NCBI GenBank assembly: GCA_023091665.1
Contig: JALJCQ010000001.1
Coordinates: 3,472,001-3,536,000 of the forward strand
Source: Pythium myriotylum
Lineage: Eukaryota > Oomycota > Peronosporomycetes > Pythiales > Pythiaceae
Length of the DNA stretch: 64,000 nucleotides
Reading direction: 5' to 3'
Part shown: piece by piece, positions 31,656 through 41,525 of the stretch
How the letters are laid out: each line of letters opens with the position of its first letter
How positions within the stretch are numbered: position 1 is the first letter of the stretch
Program-made: the position numbers and the translations under genes
Notes under the pieces: generated by a model
Seen by the model: the letters and a program-made list of their open reading frames with translations, nothing else
Told to the model about the DNA's origin: nothing
Database searches by the model: none

Positions 31656-33902
31656 CTAGTCGTTCAGCACTGGCTCCAGGTCAATGGGGTACATGGCGAA
31701 CGGTGACGACACGACACAATCGAGCAGCAGTGCTGGCGGCGGCGTCTCGCAGAGTGGCGATCCGTGGGCGTCGACGATGACGAACGTGTACGCGTCCGGC
31801 AGTCGCGAGACGTTGGTGGCCAGGATCGACAGCCAGTAGAACTTTGCACACAGTACCACGTCCGTCGGCAGCTCGCGGAGCGGATTCCCATTGAGCACGA
31901 GGTAGTAGAGATTGCTGTTTGCAAAAATCTCAGGCGGTAAGTGGTCGATGCGCGAGTTGGCGAGCGAGAGCGACGACGGCTGGAGACGGAGCAAGACGCT
32001 CGGAAACGAAGCGAACGGGAACTCTTCGAAGACGAGCGACGTGACATGCGACCAGGACACGGCCAGCTGGTCGGGGAGAGCTGTGAGGTTCGTGCGGCAG
32101 ATTTCGATGTCCGAAAGATGGCGGGGAAAGTTTGTGGACAGAAGTCCGTGTGGAAACTCGCTCATCTGGATATCGATCAAGTAGACGAAGCGCACACCGG
32201 GGTGGTTGAAATTGGTTAAGGCAGCGTCGTCGCCCCAGTGAGCAAGCGTGGAATTGTAGATTTTGATCCCGAGGAGGTTAGAAAGCGACTTGATCGATGG
32301 AGGCAGCTCGACATTCGTGCAGTGCCGAATTGAAAGCATGGTGATGGAAGTCGGTTCGTATTGACGGAGAATGGCGTCGAGTTCGACTGCGCTCCCCGAC
32401 TGACTTGATTGCGTGCACCGGTACTCGATTAGCGAACAAGTCGGCTTGGAAGCAAACCATGTATGCATCGATATGGTACAATGATCGAAGTCGGTGGTCG
32501 AAACCGCCTGGACGTGGATACCAAGCACTGCTCCGCCAATTGCAAACAACACGAGCGAGGCGAGAAGCCTCAAGCTCCATCGCCCTGATGTTGCGACGAT
32601 CACAATGCTTTGCAACGACGACAGCGAGTTCGCAGAGCTGACCGGTGATAGCTGGTCGCGCTGGCTCTGCTGAACAGGGTCATCGTTCGCAGCGTTTGGG
32701 TCCTCAGGTACAACCTCGTCTGGGCATATCTTGAAGAGAATCATGGGTACGACTCGAAGGGTTCTCCAGGCGTTGACTGCAATGCCCACTTTGGTCACAA
32801 AGTCGAGCGGCGTGAGTACCAGAAGCATTCGGAATTCAGCGACTAAGCGGTTCATCCACATGTCCTGGTACCACTGGGTCGGCGCAAAGTTTGATTGTCG
32901 AAAATTAAACTCGCTCGCATACTTGTAGTCTATGGCTCCCGGAATCGCGACGCACGCCGTGACATCCAACAGCAGGCTTATGGACAGACATATCAGCCTG
33001 GTTCGTGGCTTGTTCGCGCGGAAGAGCGTTGACAATATAGGCGTCAACCAGCAGTTTACGACGAGCAGCGTGACCCACAGTGTGGCAAGTTGAGGCTGTG
33101 GGAGGTAAACGCTGGCCATGTACAGTTGATAGATATGGAGCAACGAAGCGATGATCTGTCGAATGGCAAAATTCGCGTAGAAGCATTCGTTCTTGATGTC
33201 TGTCGAGTCGTAGGCTCCGGTTAAGGAGTGCCAGAAGCGGTAGCAGGCTCGAATGAACGGGGACGGTAAGCGATCGAGCACTGATTGAGTGCGGAACTCG
33301 ATAGACGAAAGAGCAGTGAGAGACATGCGGCGTATCCGCATCACGGGTGTCGTGACCGTGCGTGTGAGAATCTGCGTGCTCGTGAACGCGCTACGGTGAG
33401 TGCGTAAGGAGTGAAAGAGGATAGTCGCGAGCGAGTAGGCGTGGAGTCCGCACGCAACAAAGTAGCCGACGCCGATCGGCGGCAAGTAAAACGCATCAAC
33501 TGAGACACCGAATAATGTCAGGTACCCGAAGAGTGTTGTGTCGAGGAGGTAGAAGTAGCCACCCCCCGTGAGTCCGAGAAAGAGCGCACAGCCTAAGTGT
33601 AGGATGACAACGGCGATCCAGAAGACGCAGTAGACCCTCGGGGACACATAATACAAGAACAAGGGGCGCGACTTCGTGAGGCCGACGCGCCGCGTGTATC
33701 GTCGTGGTGTGTACGAAGGCTGCCGCACCGGTGGGAACGCGAGATCTGTCTTATGGAGGTCGAAAGGAACGACGGGGGCCGCCGGAGTATCCGGTAGTGC
33801 GATCGATCCATCTCGAACGGACGTCGCTGGGGAGAGTGCACCTTCGTGAGAGGCAGCAGGCAGCGCCAGTGGTCGACGCGGAAGCTGCTCGCCACTCATC
33901 AT
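31656..33902 (-). CDS. multi-pass membrane protein with C-terminal leucine-rich repeats
   Basis: 748 aa, single exon, ATG at 33902. After a 70-residue soluble N-terminus there are several hydrophobic segments between about residues 75 and 490 (for example YCVFWIAVVILHLGCALFLG, LLASLVLFAIGGAVLG). The extracellular or lumenal C-terminal third contains leucine-rich repeats: ITMLSIRHC, LPPSIKSLSNLLGIKI, LSLANSRIDHLPPEIF, NLYYLVLNGNPLRELP. This TM-then-LRR layout is common in oomycetes, where such proteins are abundant and mostly uncharacterised; ligand and function are unknown. It interrupts the PCM array but is unrelated to it. Confidence 0.85.
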   Translation of the reverse strand: MMSGEQLPRRPLALPAASHEGALSPATSVRDGSIALPDTPAAPVVPFDLHKTDLAFPPVRQPSYTPRRYTRRVGLTKSRPLFLYYVSPRVYCVFWIAVVILHLGCALFLGLTGGGYFYLLDTTLFGYLTLFGVSVDAFYLPPIGVGYFVACGLHAYSLATILFHSLRTHRSAFTSTQILTRTVTTPVMRIRRMSLTALSSIEFRTQSVLDRLPSPFIRACYRFWHSLTGAYDSTDIKNECFYANFAIRQIIASLLHIYQLYMASVYLPQPQLATLWVTLLVVNCWLTPILSTLFRANKPRTRLICLSISLLLDVTACVAIPGAIDYKYASEFNFRQSNFAPTQWYQDMWMNRLVAEFRMLLVLTPLDFVTKVGIAVNAWRTLRVVPMILFKICPDEVVPEDPNAANDDPVQQSQRDQLSPVSSANSLSSLQSIVIVATSGRWSLRLLASLVLFAIGGAVLGIHVQAVSTTDFDHCTISMHTWFASKPTCSLIEYRCTQSSQSGSAVELDAILRQYEPTSITMLSIRHCTNVELPPSIKSLSNLLGIKIYNSTLAHWGDDAALTNFNHPGVRFVYLIDIQMSEFPHGLLSTNFPRHLSDIEICRTNLTALPDQLAVSWSHVTSLVFEEFPFASFPSVLLRLQPSSLSLANSRIDHLPPEIFANSNLYYLVLNGNPLRELPTDVVLCAKFYWLSILATNVSRLPDAYTFVIVDAHGSPLCETPPPALLLDCVVSSPFAMYPIDLEPVLND

Positions 33903-34293
33903 TGATTTGTCGCGTGTCCTTGACGAAACAACGCGGCATCAGCTCAAAGAGATCCTTGGCCAGAAATAGGGATTCTCGCTTTGCATTTTTGCAAGACTTG
34001 ACTTGCGCTCAAAGGAAACCGACGCTCGCTGATTCGCTGTTCACGGCGCTGTCCAGAATTCGCCGGGAAGCCGCCCAAGTCCAACGTTGCAGCTGATGAC
34101 CCTGGCGTCCTTTCATGATCGCGAGCTGCTATTCATACAAACATCAAGTCAACGCTCGACTCGAAATTCGAAGCTTCGAGACGTGGCTCGCTCTCGGTGG
34201 TGGTTTCGGCATCCTTCATCCTGTCTGTGGGAGAAACCAGAGATCAGAATCCAATCGGCACCGCGGCGTCCAGCAGTCTCGATCGAATCGACC
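33903..34293. other. divergent promoter region
   Basis: 391 bases between the LRR membrane gene (minus) and the small TM gene (plus). Nothing further seen. Confidence 0.45.
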
Positions 34294-34698
34294 ATGAGTC
34301 TCCGCCAGCAATGGTCTACATCTGAAGTCAGCGATGCCGACGCCAAGGGCAGCAGCGGCACGGACACGAGGACCATCGTCTGGTGGACTTTGGCCTCGGT
34401 GGTCGCGCTCGCGCTGCTCATGGTGCTCCACCAGTGCTGGAAGCGTCGCCGAATCATGCGACGAGGTGGGTTTGCTTCCATGGCCACGGTCTCTAAATCA
34501 TATCATATTAAAATTCATATCCAATCCACCGCAGCCCAGCTCGAGAGCCAAGACGCTGTACTGAACCTGCCGATCGCGACGCCGTGGGAGGCGTCGGCCG
34601 TGCCGTACGCGCAGGTGGTCGACACGGCAGCCACGGCGCCGGACCACGACGAGCTGCTGCCAGCGACCGAGCCGGCTCTCCATCTCCAGCGCAGATAA
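34294..34698 (+). CDS. small single-pass membrane protein, unknown
   Basis: The frame is open for 134 codons, but 34466-34534 (GTGGGT...CCGCAG, 69 nt, AT-rich, phase 1) is very likely an intron, giving exons 34294-34465 and 34535-34698 and 111 aa. One TM helix (TIVWWTLASVVALALLMVL) is preceded by 30 polar residues and followed by KRRRIMRR. The short acidic tail has VPYAQVV, a tyrosine motif like that of the inner PCM tails. It has no cysteine module and no signal peptide. It could be an independent small gene or a PCM gene that lost its ectodomain; the sequence does not decide. Confidence 0.55.
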   Translation: MSLRQQWSTSEVSDADAKGSSGTDTRTIVWWTLASVVALALLMVLHQCWKRRRIMRRGGFASMATVSKSYHIKIHIQSTAAQLESQDAVLNLPIATPWEASAVPYAQVVDTAATAPDHDELLPATEPALHLQRR

Positions 34699-34768
34699 AC
34701 ACGGATCTTGATGTAGTGCACAGAGGTCTTGAACGTACACGTACAGTGAAAAATATATATCGCCTTCC

Positions 34769-35643
34769 TCACGCGCCGCTTGCGTTGGTTGGATCTGTCG
34801 TCGGGATCGATTCTTCGCCGTGTCGCCGACGCTCTCGCGCTTGCGCAGCAGCTTCTTCATCGGCGATGAGCTTCTCGCGCATCGAGTGCCACCCCGTGAG
34901 CTCGAGCGACGGACCCGTGGGCTCCCGAACGCGTCGTCGTGGCCGATCGATAATGTCGAGGTCATCTGCAATGGAGAGCACGTCGATTAGTATCACAAAA
35001 CCACAGAGATTATACCCAGGCGAACGGTCTCACCTCGCGGGTACTGCCGGCGACTCCACTTGGCGCTGAAGACGAACATGGTCACAAAGAGCACGCTCGC
35101 GACGATCATCGCGACCATGTAGACCGTGCTCTGGCGCGCGTAGGAGCTCGCGATTTGCGACGAGCAGAGCGCGAGCACGGACGCGTTCCTCGCGGGCGCC
35201 TCGCACGTCGCGACGCAGATGCATCCGTCGGCGCCGACGCAAAAGGGCGTGTAGTTTTGGTCGCGCGGCGAGCGAAAGTACCACCCTGTGGCGTCGAGCG
35301 TGCCTCGGCAGGCCGCGCACGTCGTGTCGCTCGCGTCGCAGTAGCTCGCGGCGGTCGACGGGTAGTAGAAGAGCGCGTCGCTCGCATTGTCGCGGCGGCG
35401 AAAGTCGCTCGACGGCTCGTAGCTGAGAATGCTCACGCAGCGCCCGAGCGGGTCGAGCGTGCACTGGCCCTTGATGCTCGGCGCGTTGAGGCAGTCGAAG
35501 CACGAGCGCGGCACGCCGCAGGCCAGCCCCTGGGCCCAGAGACAGGCGTCCGAGGCGTCGGCGCGCGGCAGCAGCGACGCCGTGGCGTGCACGACGCCGC
35601 CGTCGGTGCTGCTGCTGCTGGCGCTGCCCGAGAGCCGTCGCAT
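34769..35643 (-). CDS. PCM17: one-module PSI-like membrane protein with GW box
   Basis: Minus-strand exons 35643-35034 and 34965-34769; 268 aa; phase-1 intron of 68 nt after the TM helix (TVYMVAMIVASVLFVTMFVF). The module is unsplit: CLWAQGLACGVPRSCFDCLN, GQCTLDPLGRC, YPSTAASYCDASDTTCAAC, FCVGADGCICVATC. The exon-2 tail has the GW box SLELTGWHSMREKLIADEE and then ends quickly (DPTNASGA), so it lacks the Y.P.SPS motif of PCM16/18/19. It is very GC-rich in exon 1. Divergent from PCM18 with 284 bases between them, so a shared promoter is likely. Confidence 0.84.
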
Positions 35644-35927
35644 GGCGCAATGAGAGCCGTGGGGCGCATCGTTCCGAGCACGGTCTCTGCCGCGAGCCAC
35701 CTGGTGGAGCGGTCTCCCTTGACCGAGTGACGTGGATGCTCTTCAAGCGCGCGGGACATGGAGATCAGATGTCCTTCAAGTCAGGTCGTTTTATATGAAT
35801 ATACCATTAATTGTTATTGAATAAGGTTATTAAAGTCAGGGTAGACGAGCAGCTACGCTCGGATGATTCCGGTTCGTGCATGGAAGTCAGGCCTTGAACT
35901 ACGATTCTTGACGCTCGCTCTGAGCCC

Positions 35928-37070
35928 ATGAAGAGCTCGTCGTCGTCGTCGTCTTCGAGCGGCTCGGGCGCTGCCGTCCAGAGCCGCCCGCTGGTCGTCG
36001 CGGCGACGCCGACGCCGCCGCCCGATTCGTGCACGTGGTACCAGGGCCAAGTCTGCGGCCGGCCTCGCTCGTGCTTCGACTGCCTCAACATCGCGCTCGC
36101 CAACGGCACGCAGGTGAGACCGCCGTCGCTGTCCAGTGGGCGTCCAGTGTGGCGTCTTTTTTTCCTTCCGTCATTGGGCTCGGTGTGATATGGTGTTGTT
36201 TTGTATCATCCCTTTCCACAGTGTACGATCAACCCGTACGGCGAGTGTGTGCCACTGCACGAGTACTCGTGGCGTGACGACTTTCGACTCCACGACGAGA
36301 CCGTCCTCTACAGCTTTTACCCGTCCACGAACACGTCCTATTGCTCGCAAACGGATCCAGGCTGTGTGGATTGTCGCCTGCGGCTCGTCAAGGAGAAGCA
36401 GGGGCTCTATGGGTACTTGTACTCGCGCAGCATGAAGGCCCAGTGCCTCGGCGTCGACGGCTGTGTGTGTGTCGCGGCCTGCGAGGCCACGTCCTGGCGT
36501 GCCAACGTGCTCACGCGCGAGTGGTGTCCAGCCAGCGACATTGATGACGCTAACCATGCCAACGACTCGATGCAGACCATGTCGTTCCGACTCTCGCAGT
36601 CGGCTTACGTGCTTCTCGTGCTGTCGCTCGGTGGGCTGATGATCCTGCTCGTTCTCGTACGCCGCTGGTGGATCGGCCATCGCAAAGGAGGTGGGTGGAG
36701 AAATGCAGGAGCGGTGTATTTTCCATGCGCAGACTGAATCTCTGACGGTGGTGCGTGTACAGTCCGACGCCGTGGACGGTTCGCGAACCTCCATGTGAAG
36801 CTGGACGGCTGGCATTCGTTCCGGCAGAGACTCATCGAACAGGAGAATGCCGAGCTTACTGCGAAGTCGAAACCGAAACTTGCACTGCAGAGCGAGGAGG
36901 ACGGAGAGACGGGCTCGAACGACAAAGGAGGCAGTGGAGACGATCCGATGCAAGACGACAGAGACGCAGGTCTTGTCATCGAACACGGAGACGGGTACCG
37001 GCCTCTGTCCCCGAGTGAGTACGAAAGGCATCGGCGGGTACGAGAAGACTCGCATGCTGCTGCCGCTTAA
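35928..37070 (+). CDS. PCM18: one-module PSI-like membrane protein with GW box
   Basis: Exons 35928-36113, 36222-36690 and 36763-37070; 320 aa. It keeps the family phase-0 intron (108 nt) in the PSI half (CLNIALANGTQ | CTINPYGEC) and also has the phase-1 intron (72 nt) after the TM helix (VLLVLSLGGLMILLVLV); it is the only member seen with both. N-terminus: poly-serine, Gly/Ala. Module: CTWYQGQVCGRPRSCFDC, YPSTNTSYCSQTDPGCVDC, QCLGVDGCVCVAAC. Tail: GW box HVKLDGWHSFRQRLIEQE, an acidic region, then GDGYRPLSPSEYE. Head-to-head with PCM17, tail-to-tail with PCM19. Confidence 0.85.
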
Positions 37071-37161
37071 CGTATTCTGTACTAGTTGTCGCGTGTACTT
37101 TGAACAATTCGCTTCTTTAATCATATTCGTATCCCGATAAATATTGATCGTCGTCGATTAA

Positions 37162-38671
37162 TTACGCGTGCATCCGACTCGGAGAGAGCGGGCGGTACGC
37201 GTCTCCCTCTTCGACAACCAAGACAGACGCCGTTGGGCCCTCGCTTGGCTCCGGGTCAGGGTCAGAGCTGTCAGCACTCGTCGTGTGGAGATGCCGCCCG
37301 GACAAATGGGAGATAGTCCCAGTCTCCCCGACGAACTCGCGCTCCGTCTCGATGAGCTTCTCGCGCATGGCTTTCCACCCATTGAGCTCAAGCCTTGGTC
37401 CTCTCAGGGAACGAGGAGCTGGTCGTTGGCGTCGATTCCGATCTGTCAAATACGAAAAACAACCTGTCAGAAGTCTGAAGAAACCGGCAATACTCGACCG
37501 TTTGGCACTCACGTTGCTGGAAACGGCGGAAGAACGACAGCAGCAGCAGCGCGCAGACCAGTGAAAGCAGTACGGAGAGAGCCGTCACGGCCCAGAAAGC
37601 GCTCGGGGAGAGGCGCTGGGAAGTCTTGGAGTTGGAAGTGATTTTCTGGACGGCGGCCGTGTCACACGTGAGGTTCACGACGGCGCTCTGCCACAACGGC
37701 GACTCGCAGCTCGCCACGCACACGCAGCCGGTCTCGCCGATGCAGAACTTGGGGGGCGACGAGACGCCCGTCCACTGGGCAAACGTTTGGTTCTGCCGGC
37801 ACTCGGTGCAGATCTTGTCACTGGGCGGGCAGTACGTCGTGTTGGTAGATGGGAAGAGCGCGATACTGTGGTTGGACGCACCGACCTTGCGAAAGTCCTT
37901 GAAACGGTCGTAGTAGACCATGGACGTGCAATAGCCGCTCGAGTGGAGCATGCACTTGTTGCCGCTGTAGAGCGGCGTGTTGAGGCAGTCGTAGCAGGTC
38001 CGCGGAACACCGCAGAACGTTTGGTTCTGGACCCACATGCAATCATCCGAGCCCGAGTAAATGTCCTTGTTGCTCGAGACTCCAACATAGTCCGTCAGAC
38101 TCCCCGACGACGTGGCTGTGGCGTTGTCCGTAGCGACTTCTTCTATCGTGCAATTGGCAAACGAGCTGTTGTTGGTCTCCAATACATTCTTCAAGTCGGG
38201 CTGGATGATTTCTTCCCACTGATCGTTCTCGCACACCGAGACGCAGACACACCCGGACTCGCCCTTGCAATACTGGGATCGGTTGTACTCCCAGTTCTTG
38301 AACGTCGTACTCCGACAGTAGACACACGCGGGCTCGTTGGGCTCGCAGTAGGTCGAGTTCGTAGCTGGGAAGAAGTTGAGACTGGGCGGCCACGCCGTCG
38401 CGGGCGCCATGCGGCGGTAGTCGCGCGTCGGGTCGTACGCGGCGGCGCCCTCGCAGACGCCCGTGGGCGTGAGCGTGCACGACTCGTTCGAGGTCGGCCG
38501 CGTGTTGAGGCAGTCGTAGCAGGAGCGCGGCTTGAGCACGCACCGGCCCTTCTCGTCGTGGCGCGACCACGTGCACGTGGACGGCGCGGTCTCGACGGCG
38601 ACGACGGCGCCCGAGGAAGACGAGGAGCTCATGGTCGTGCGCAGCGCGCGAGGAGAATGGCGGCGCGCCAT
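37162..38671 (-). CDS. PCM19: two-module PSI-like membrane protein with GW box
   Basis: Minus-strand exons 38671-37513 and 37442-37162; 479 aa; phase-1 intron of 70 nt after the TM helix (AFWAVTALSVLLSLVCALLLL). The ATG at 38632 (MSSSSSSG, ACC before ATG) is an alternative start that better matches PCM18. Both modules are unsplit: CVLKPRSCYDCLN, NSTYCEPNEPACVYC, YCKGESGCVCVSVC; then CMWVQNQTFCGVPRTCYDC, NTTYCPPSDKICTEC, FCIGETGCVCVASC. The linker between modules is Asn/Ser/Thr-rich with several N-glycosylation sequons. Tail: GW box PRLELNGWKAMREKLIETE, then EEGDAYRPLSPS near the C-terminus. Last member of the array. Confidence 0.86.
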
Positions 38672-39815
38672 CGAGAGAGAAACACGCCCAACAAACGAGA
38701 GGAGGGAACGCAAATCAAGACGCGAAGTGGAACGTGGCGGGCCTTTTTATGTGCGATAAGTCAGCTGCAAACAGGAAAGTGACCGCGTTCTATTGAGGGT
38801 AGAGCCAGTACCGTGCTGACCTGAATGTGTCAACGTGTGAACGTCTAAAAACGTATAGACTTGTAAACAGGAGGCCCAAAGTACGGCGTCGAAATTCCCT
38901 CGTAAGAGTGACGTTACCAGATGTCAGTAGAGTTGCTTGTTCAGTTGGTCGTGCGTCGTGGCTTTGACACGGCAGAGGGGAGCAAGTTGTGTGGGTGGGG
39001 GCTGGGTGCGGCGTGGATGGCGAGCAGTGGGCCAGGTGGCTGCAGGGGGCAGCGAGTCGCCAGGGATCCGGATGCAGTGGCCTTTTCGGCACGTCACGTG
39101 CGACTGCTGAGTCGCCGTTTAGACCAGAGCTGGCGTCAGACGCCGCGTGGTTAGGCCATCGCGCTCAAGAGTCACTATCGCACCTACATTGATCGCTGAG
39201 GATCACCTCGTTCGGTAATGGATGGCGCGCGACACGGCGGCGTGAAGGTGATCAAGATGTCGTGAACCAGAACGGGGGACCGACTACCGTAGAGGATCAT
39301 CATAGACCGAGAAACGCCAGGCCGCGACACGCCTGGGGGGGGGGGTGTCGTCGGGTGGTCCACCAAGAGTTCAGCGTCTAACCCGCGTCGACCGCCGATG
39401 GTTAGTTTTAGACCGCAGCGGCGCCCACCGCGGTCTAAATCTGACCACGACCGAGCCCTTCAACGTTGGCGCGGCTCGCGTGCCGCCCCGGTGCTGAACC
39501 CACGTCAGCGCGCGCCACCCACACTTTGCATATCACTTCTCACAGGTCCCCTTCCGAGCCATTTCCTGTATTCTCCACATCTCCCAACGTATCACGACCC
39601 AGAGGTCGACCGCCATCAAAGATGTCCATCTGGCGTGGCGCCCCGCCTCTGCACGGCCTGGGTGCTGAGCAGCTCCTCGGCTCCAGGTCGCTGTGAACCG
39701 GCGCTTTCTTCCTGTCTCTCCCCTCGACGCCACGACTCGCCGGCCTCTCGCGGCGCATGGGCCTCCCACTCTGGAAAACCCACCGCGCGCGCCAACGCCG
39801 AACAGCCCCAATTTC
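38672..39815. other. intergenic between the array and the expansin-like gene
   Basis: 1.14 kb. It contains a 10-bp-arm hairpin (TTTAGACCGC / GCGGTCTAAA, 39408-39440) and a G tract near 39340. The reading frame of the next gene stays open for 41 codons upstream of its start but does not resemble coding sequence. This is the right border of the PCM array. Confidence 0.5.
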
Positions 39816-41360
39816 ATGCGCGCCTTCGCTCTCGCGCTCGCGGCGCTCGCCGCGCCGGCCGCGGCCGAGTACTTCACGGGCGACGCGACGGCCTACACGC
39901 TCGGCGCGACCTCGGCCGGCAATTGCAACATGATGCACGCCAACAGCGACGCCGCGACCAACTACGCCGCGCTCAACAACGACCAGTGGGACGGGCTCAA
40001 GAACTGCGGAAGGTGCGCCGAGATCTCGTGCGCCGACGCGCGCTGCGCCGACACGACGACCACGCGCATCGTGCAGATCCTCGACCGGTGCCCCGAGTGC
40101 AAGCACGGCGACCTCGACCTCTCGCCCTCGGTCTTCACGGCGCTCACGGGCAGCTCGCCCAGCCGCTACACCATCAAGTGGCGCTTTGTCGACTGCCCGA
40201 GCGTCACGGGCAACGCCAAGTACTGCCTCAAAGGAGGCAGCAACCCTTTCTGGACCGCCGTGCAGCCGCAGAACGTCGTCGCCGGCGTCGCGAGCCTCTT
40301 GATCAACGGCAAGGCCACGACCATGATCGACTCGGCCTACTACTACTTGCTCGACGGACAGAGCGCGACGCAGACCGACCTCAGCTCGGTGCGGATCACC
40401 ATGACCTCGGTCAACGGCGACACGATCCAGGACACGGTCTCACTCTCGGCTGGGTCCTGTACCGACGGCACCTCCCAGTTCGCGCGCGGTGGCGTGCCCG
40501 TGCCCGCTCCTGCCCCAGCACCAGCACCAGCACCAGCACCGGCCCCGACAACGACGGCTCCGATCTACCAGTTCACTCCAACGGCGGCGCCAACCCAAGC
40601 ACCAACGCCAGCTCCGACGCCAGCGCCGACACCGGCGCCTACGCCGGCCCCAACGCCTGCTCCAACCCCCGCCCCAACGCCCGAGCCTACGCCAGCGCCA
40701 ACGGAAGCGCCGACAACCGCTCCGGTGAGTACTACTACCGCTCCTCCTCCTGCTTCGCCCGTGCAAGTGAGCCCTGACTCTCCGTCGCCTTCTCCTTCTC
40801 CCTCCGCTACGTCGCCTCCTACCACGGATCCGCCTACGACTCCTCCGCCTACTGCTTCTCCTACAACGCCGACGCCAACTACACAGACGTCAGCACCCTC
40901 GAACGGCTCGTCTTCGAAGAAAGCAGACTCCACCGAGGACCGCAGCCTCGATCTCGACTCGATCCTCCCCACGCAGAACAAGTCGGCCTCGGCGGTCGGA
41001 GTCGGGACCGTTCTCGCGCCAGCCATCGGCTCGCCTGTCACGGAAGCCCCCGCCACCACCACCGAGGCGCCCACGCCCGTGCCCACGACGACGCAGCCAC
41101 CTACGAACGCAGGTGACGTGCGCCAGATCGTGAACAAGACGGGCGGCGGCGCCGCGGGCACGTCGCCGACGGTCATCGTGCTCTCGGCGTTCGGTGTGAT
41201 CGCGGCCGTGGCGCTCGTGGTCGTGGCCATCAGCGCTCGCCGCAAGAAGATCCAGGAGAAGCAGCGCGACATCGACGCCGACCAGCTCGCCATGCAGCGC
41301 GTCTTCGCGTCCGTGTCGACGCCTGGCGGTGTGAACCAGCCCGACGTCGGCGTGCTCTAA
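39816..41360 (+). CDS. expansin-like (DPBB) protein with Pro/Thr stalk and C-terminal TM anchor
   Basis: 514 aa. A signal peptide ([20 protein letters not shown]) is followed by a double-psi beta-barrel, expansin/endoglucanase-45-like domain (about 18-125) with paired cysteines ([19 protein letters not shown]) and the [12 protein letters not shown] motif around the conserved Asp. A second, CBM63-like domain (about 126-215) follows. Then there is a very long Pro/Thr/Ala stalk (about 220-440) with PTPAP repeats, a likely O-glycosylated spacer. One TM helix ([20 protein letters not shown]) and a basic/acidic cytoplasmic tail end the protein. Expansin-like proteins loosen cellulose walls without hydrolysis; the TM anchor suggests action on the producer's own wall or at its surface, not as a freely secreted plant-directed factor (inference). 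Confidence 0.85.
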   Translation: MRAFALALAALAAPAAAEYFTGDATAYTLGATSAGNCNMMHANSDAATNYAALNNDQWDGLKNCGRCAEISCADARCADTTTTRIVQILDRCPECKHGDLDLSPSVFTALTGSSPSRYTIKWRFVDCPSVTGNAKYCLKGGSNPFWTAVQPQNVVAGVASLLINGKATTMIDSAYYYLLDGQSATQTDLSSVRITMTSVNGDTIQDTVSLSAGSCTDGTSQFARGGVPVPAPAPAPAPAPAPAPTTTAPIYQFTPTAAPTQAPTPAPTPAPTPAPTPAPTPAPTPAPTPEPTPAPTEAPTTAPVSTTTAPPPASPVQVSPDSPSPSPSPSATSPPTTDPPTTPPPTASPTTPTPTTQTSAPSNGSSSKKADSTEDRSLDLDSILPTQNKSASAVGVGTVLAPAIGSPVTEAPATTTEAPTPVPTTTQPPTNAGDVRQIVNKTGGGAAGTSPTVIVLSAFGVIAAVALVVVAISARRKKIQEKQRDIDADQLAMQRVFASVSTPGGVNQPDVGVL

Positions 41361-41525
41361 GTGTTCTCCCTCGTTCTCCCCTCCCTCCCTCCCCACTCCC
41401 CTGACGTGCTAGTGTTAGTTTATTAGTGATGATAGTACTAGTCTCGCTGTGAGCGTATGATCCTGTAGCGTGTCGATCAATTCGAGAGAAGGTCGTTCGC
41501 CGTCCACTCCGTTGTTGTCTCAGCA

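Noticed and set aside
3062..38671. PCM proteins as secreted toxins or RXLR/CRN-type effectors
   Set aside because: They have a TM helix and conserved cytoplasmic tail motifs, no RXLR or LFLAK motif, and nearly all lack a cleavable signal peptide.
40501..40720. PAPTPAP-encoding repeats as a possible CRISPR or satellite array
   Set aside because: The units are imperfect, 6-12 bases and coding; it is the proline/threonine stalk of the expansin-like protein.
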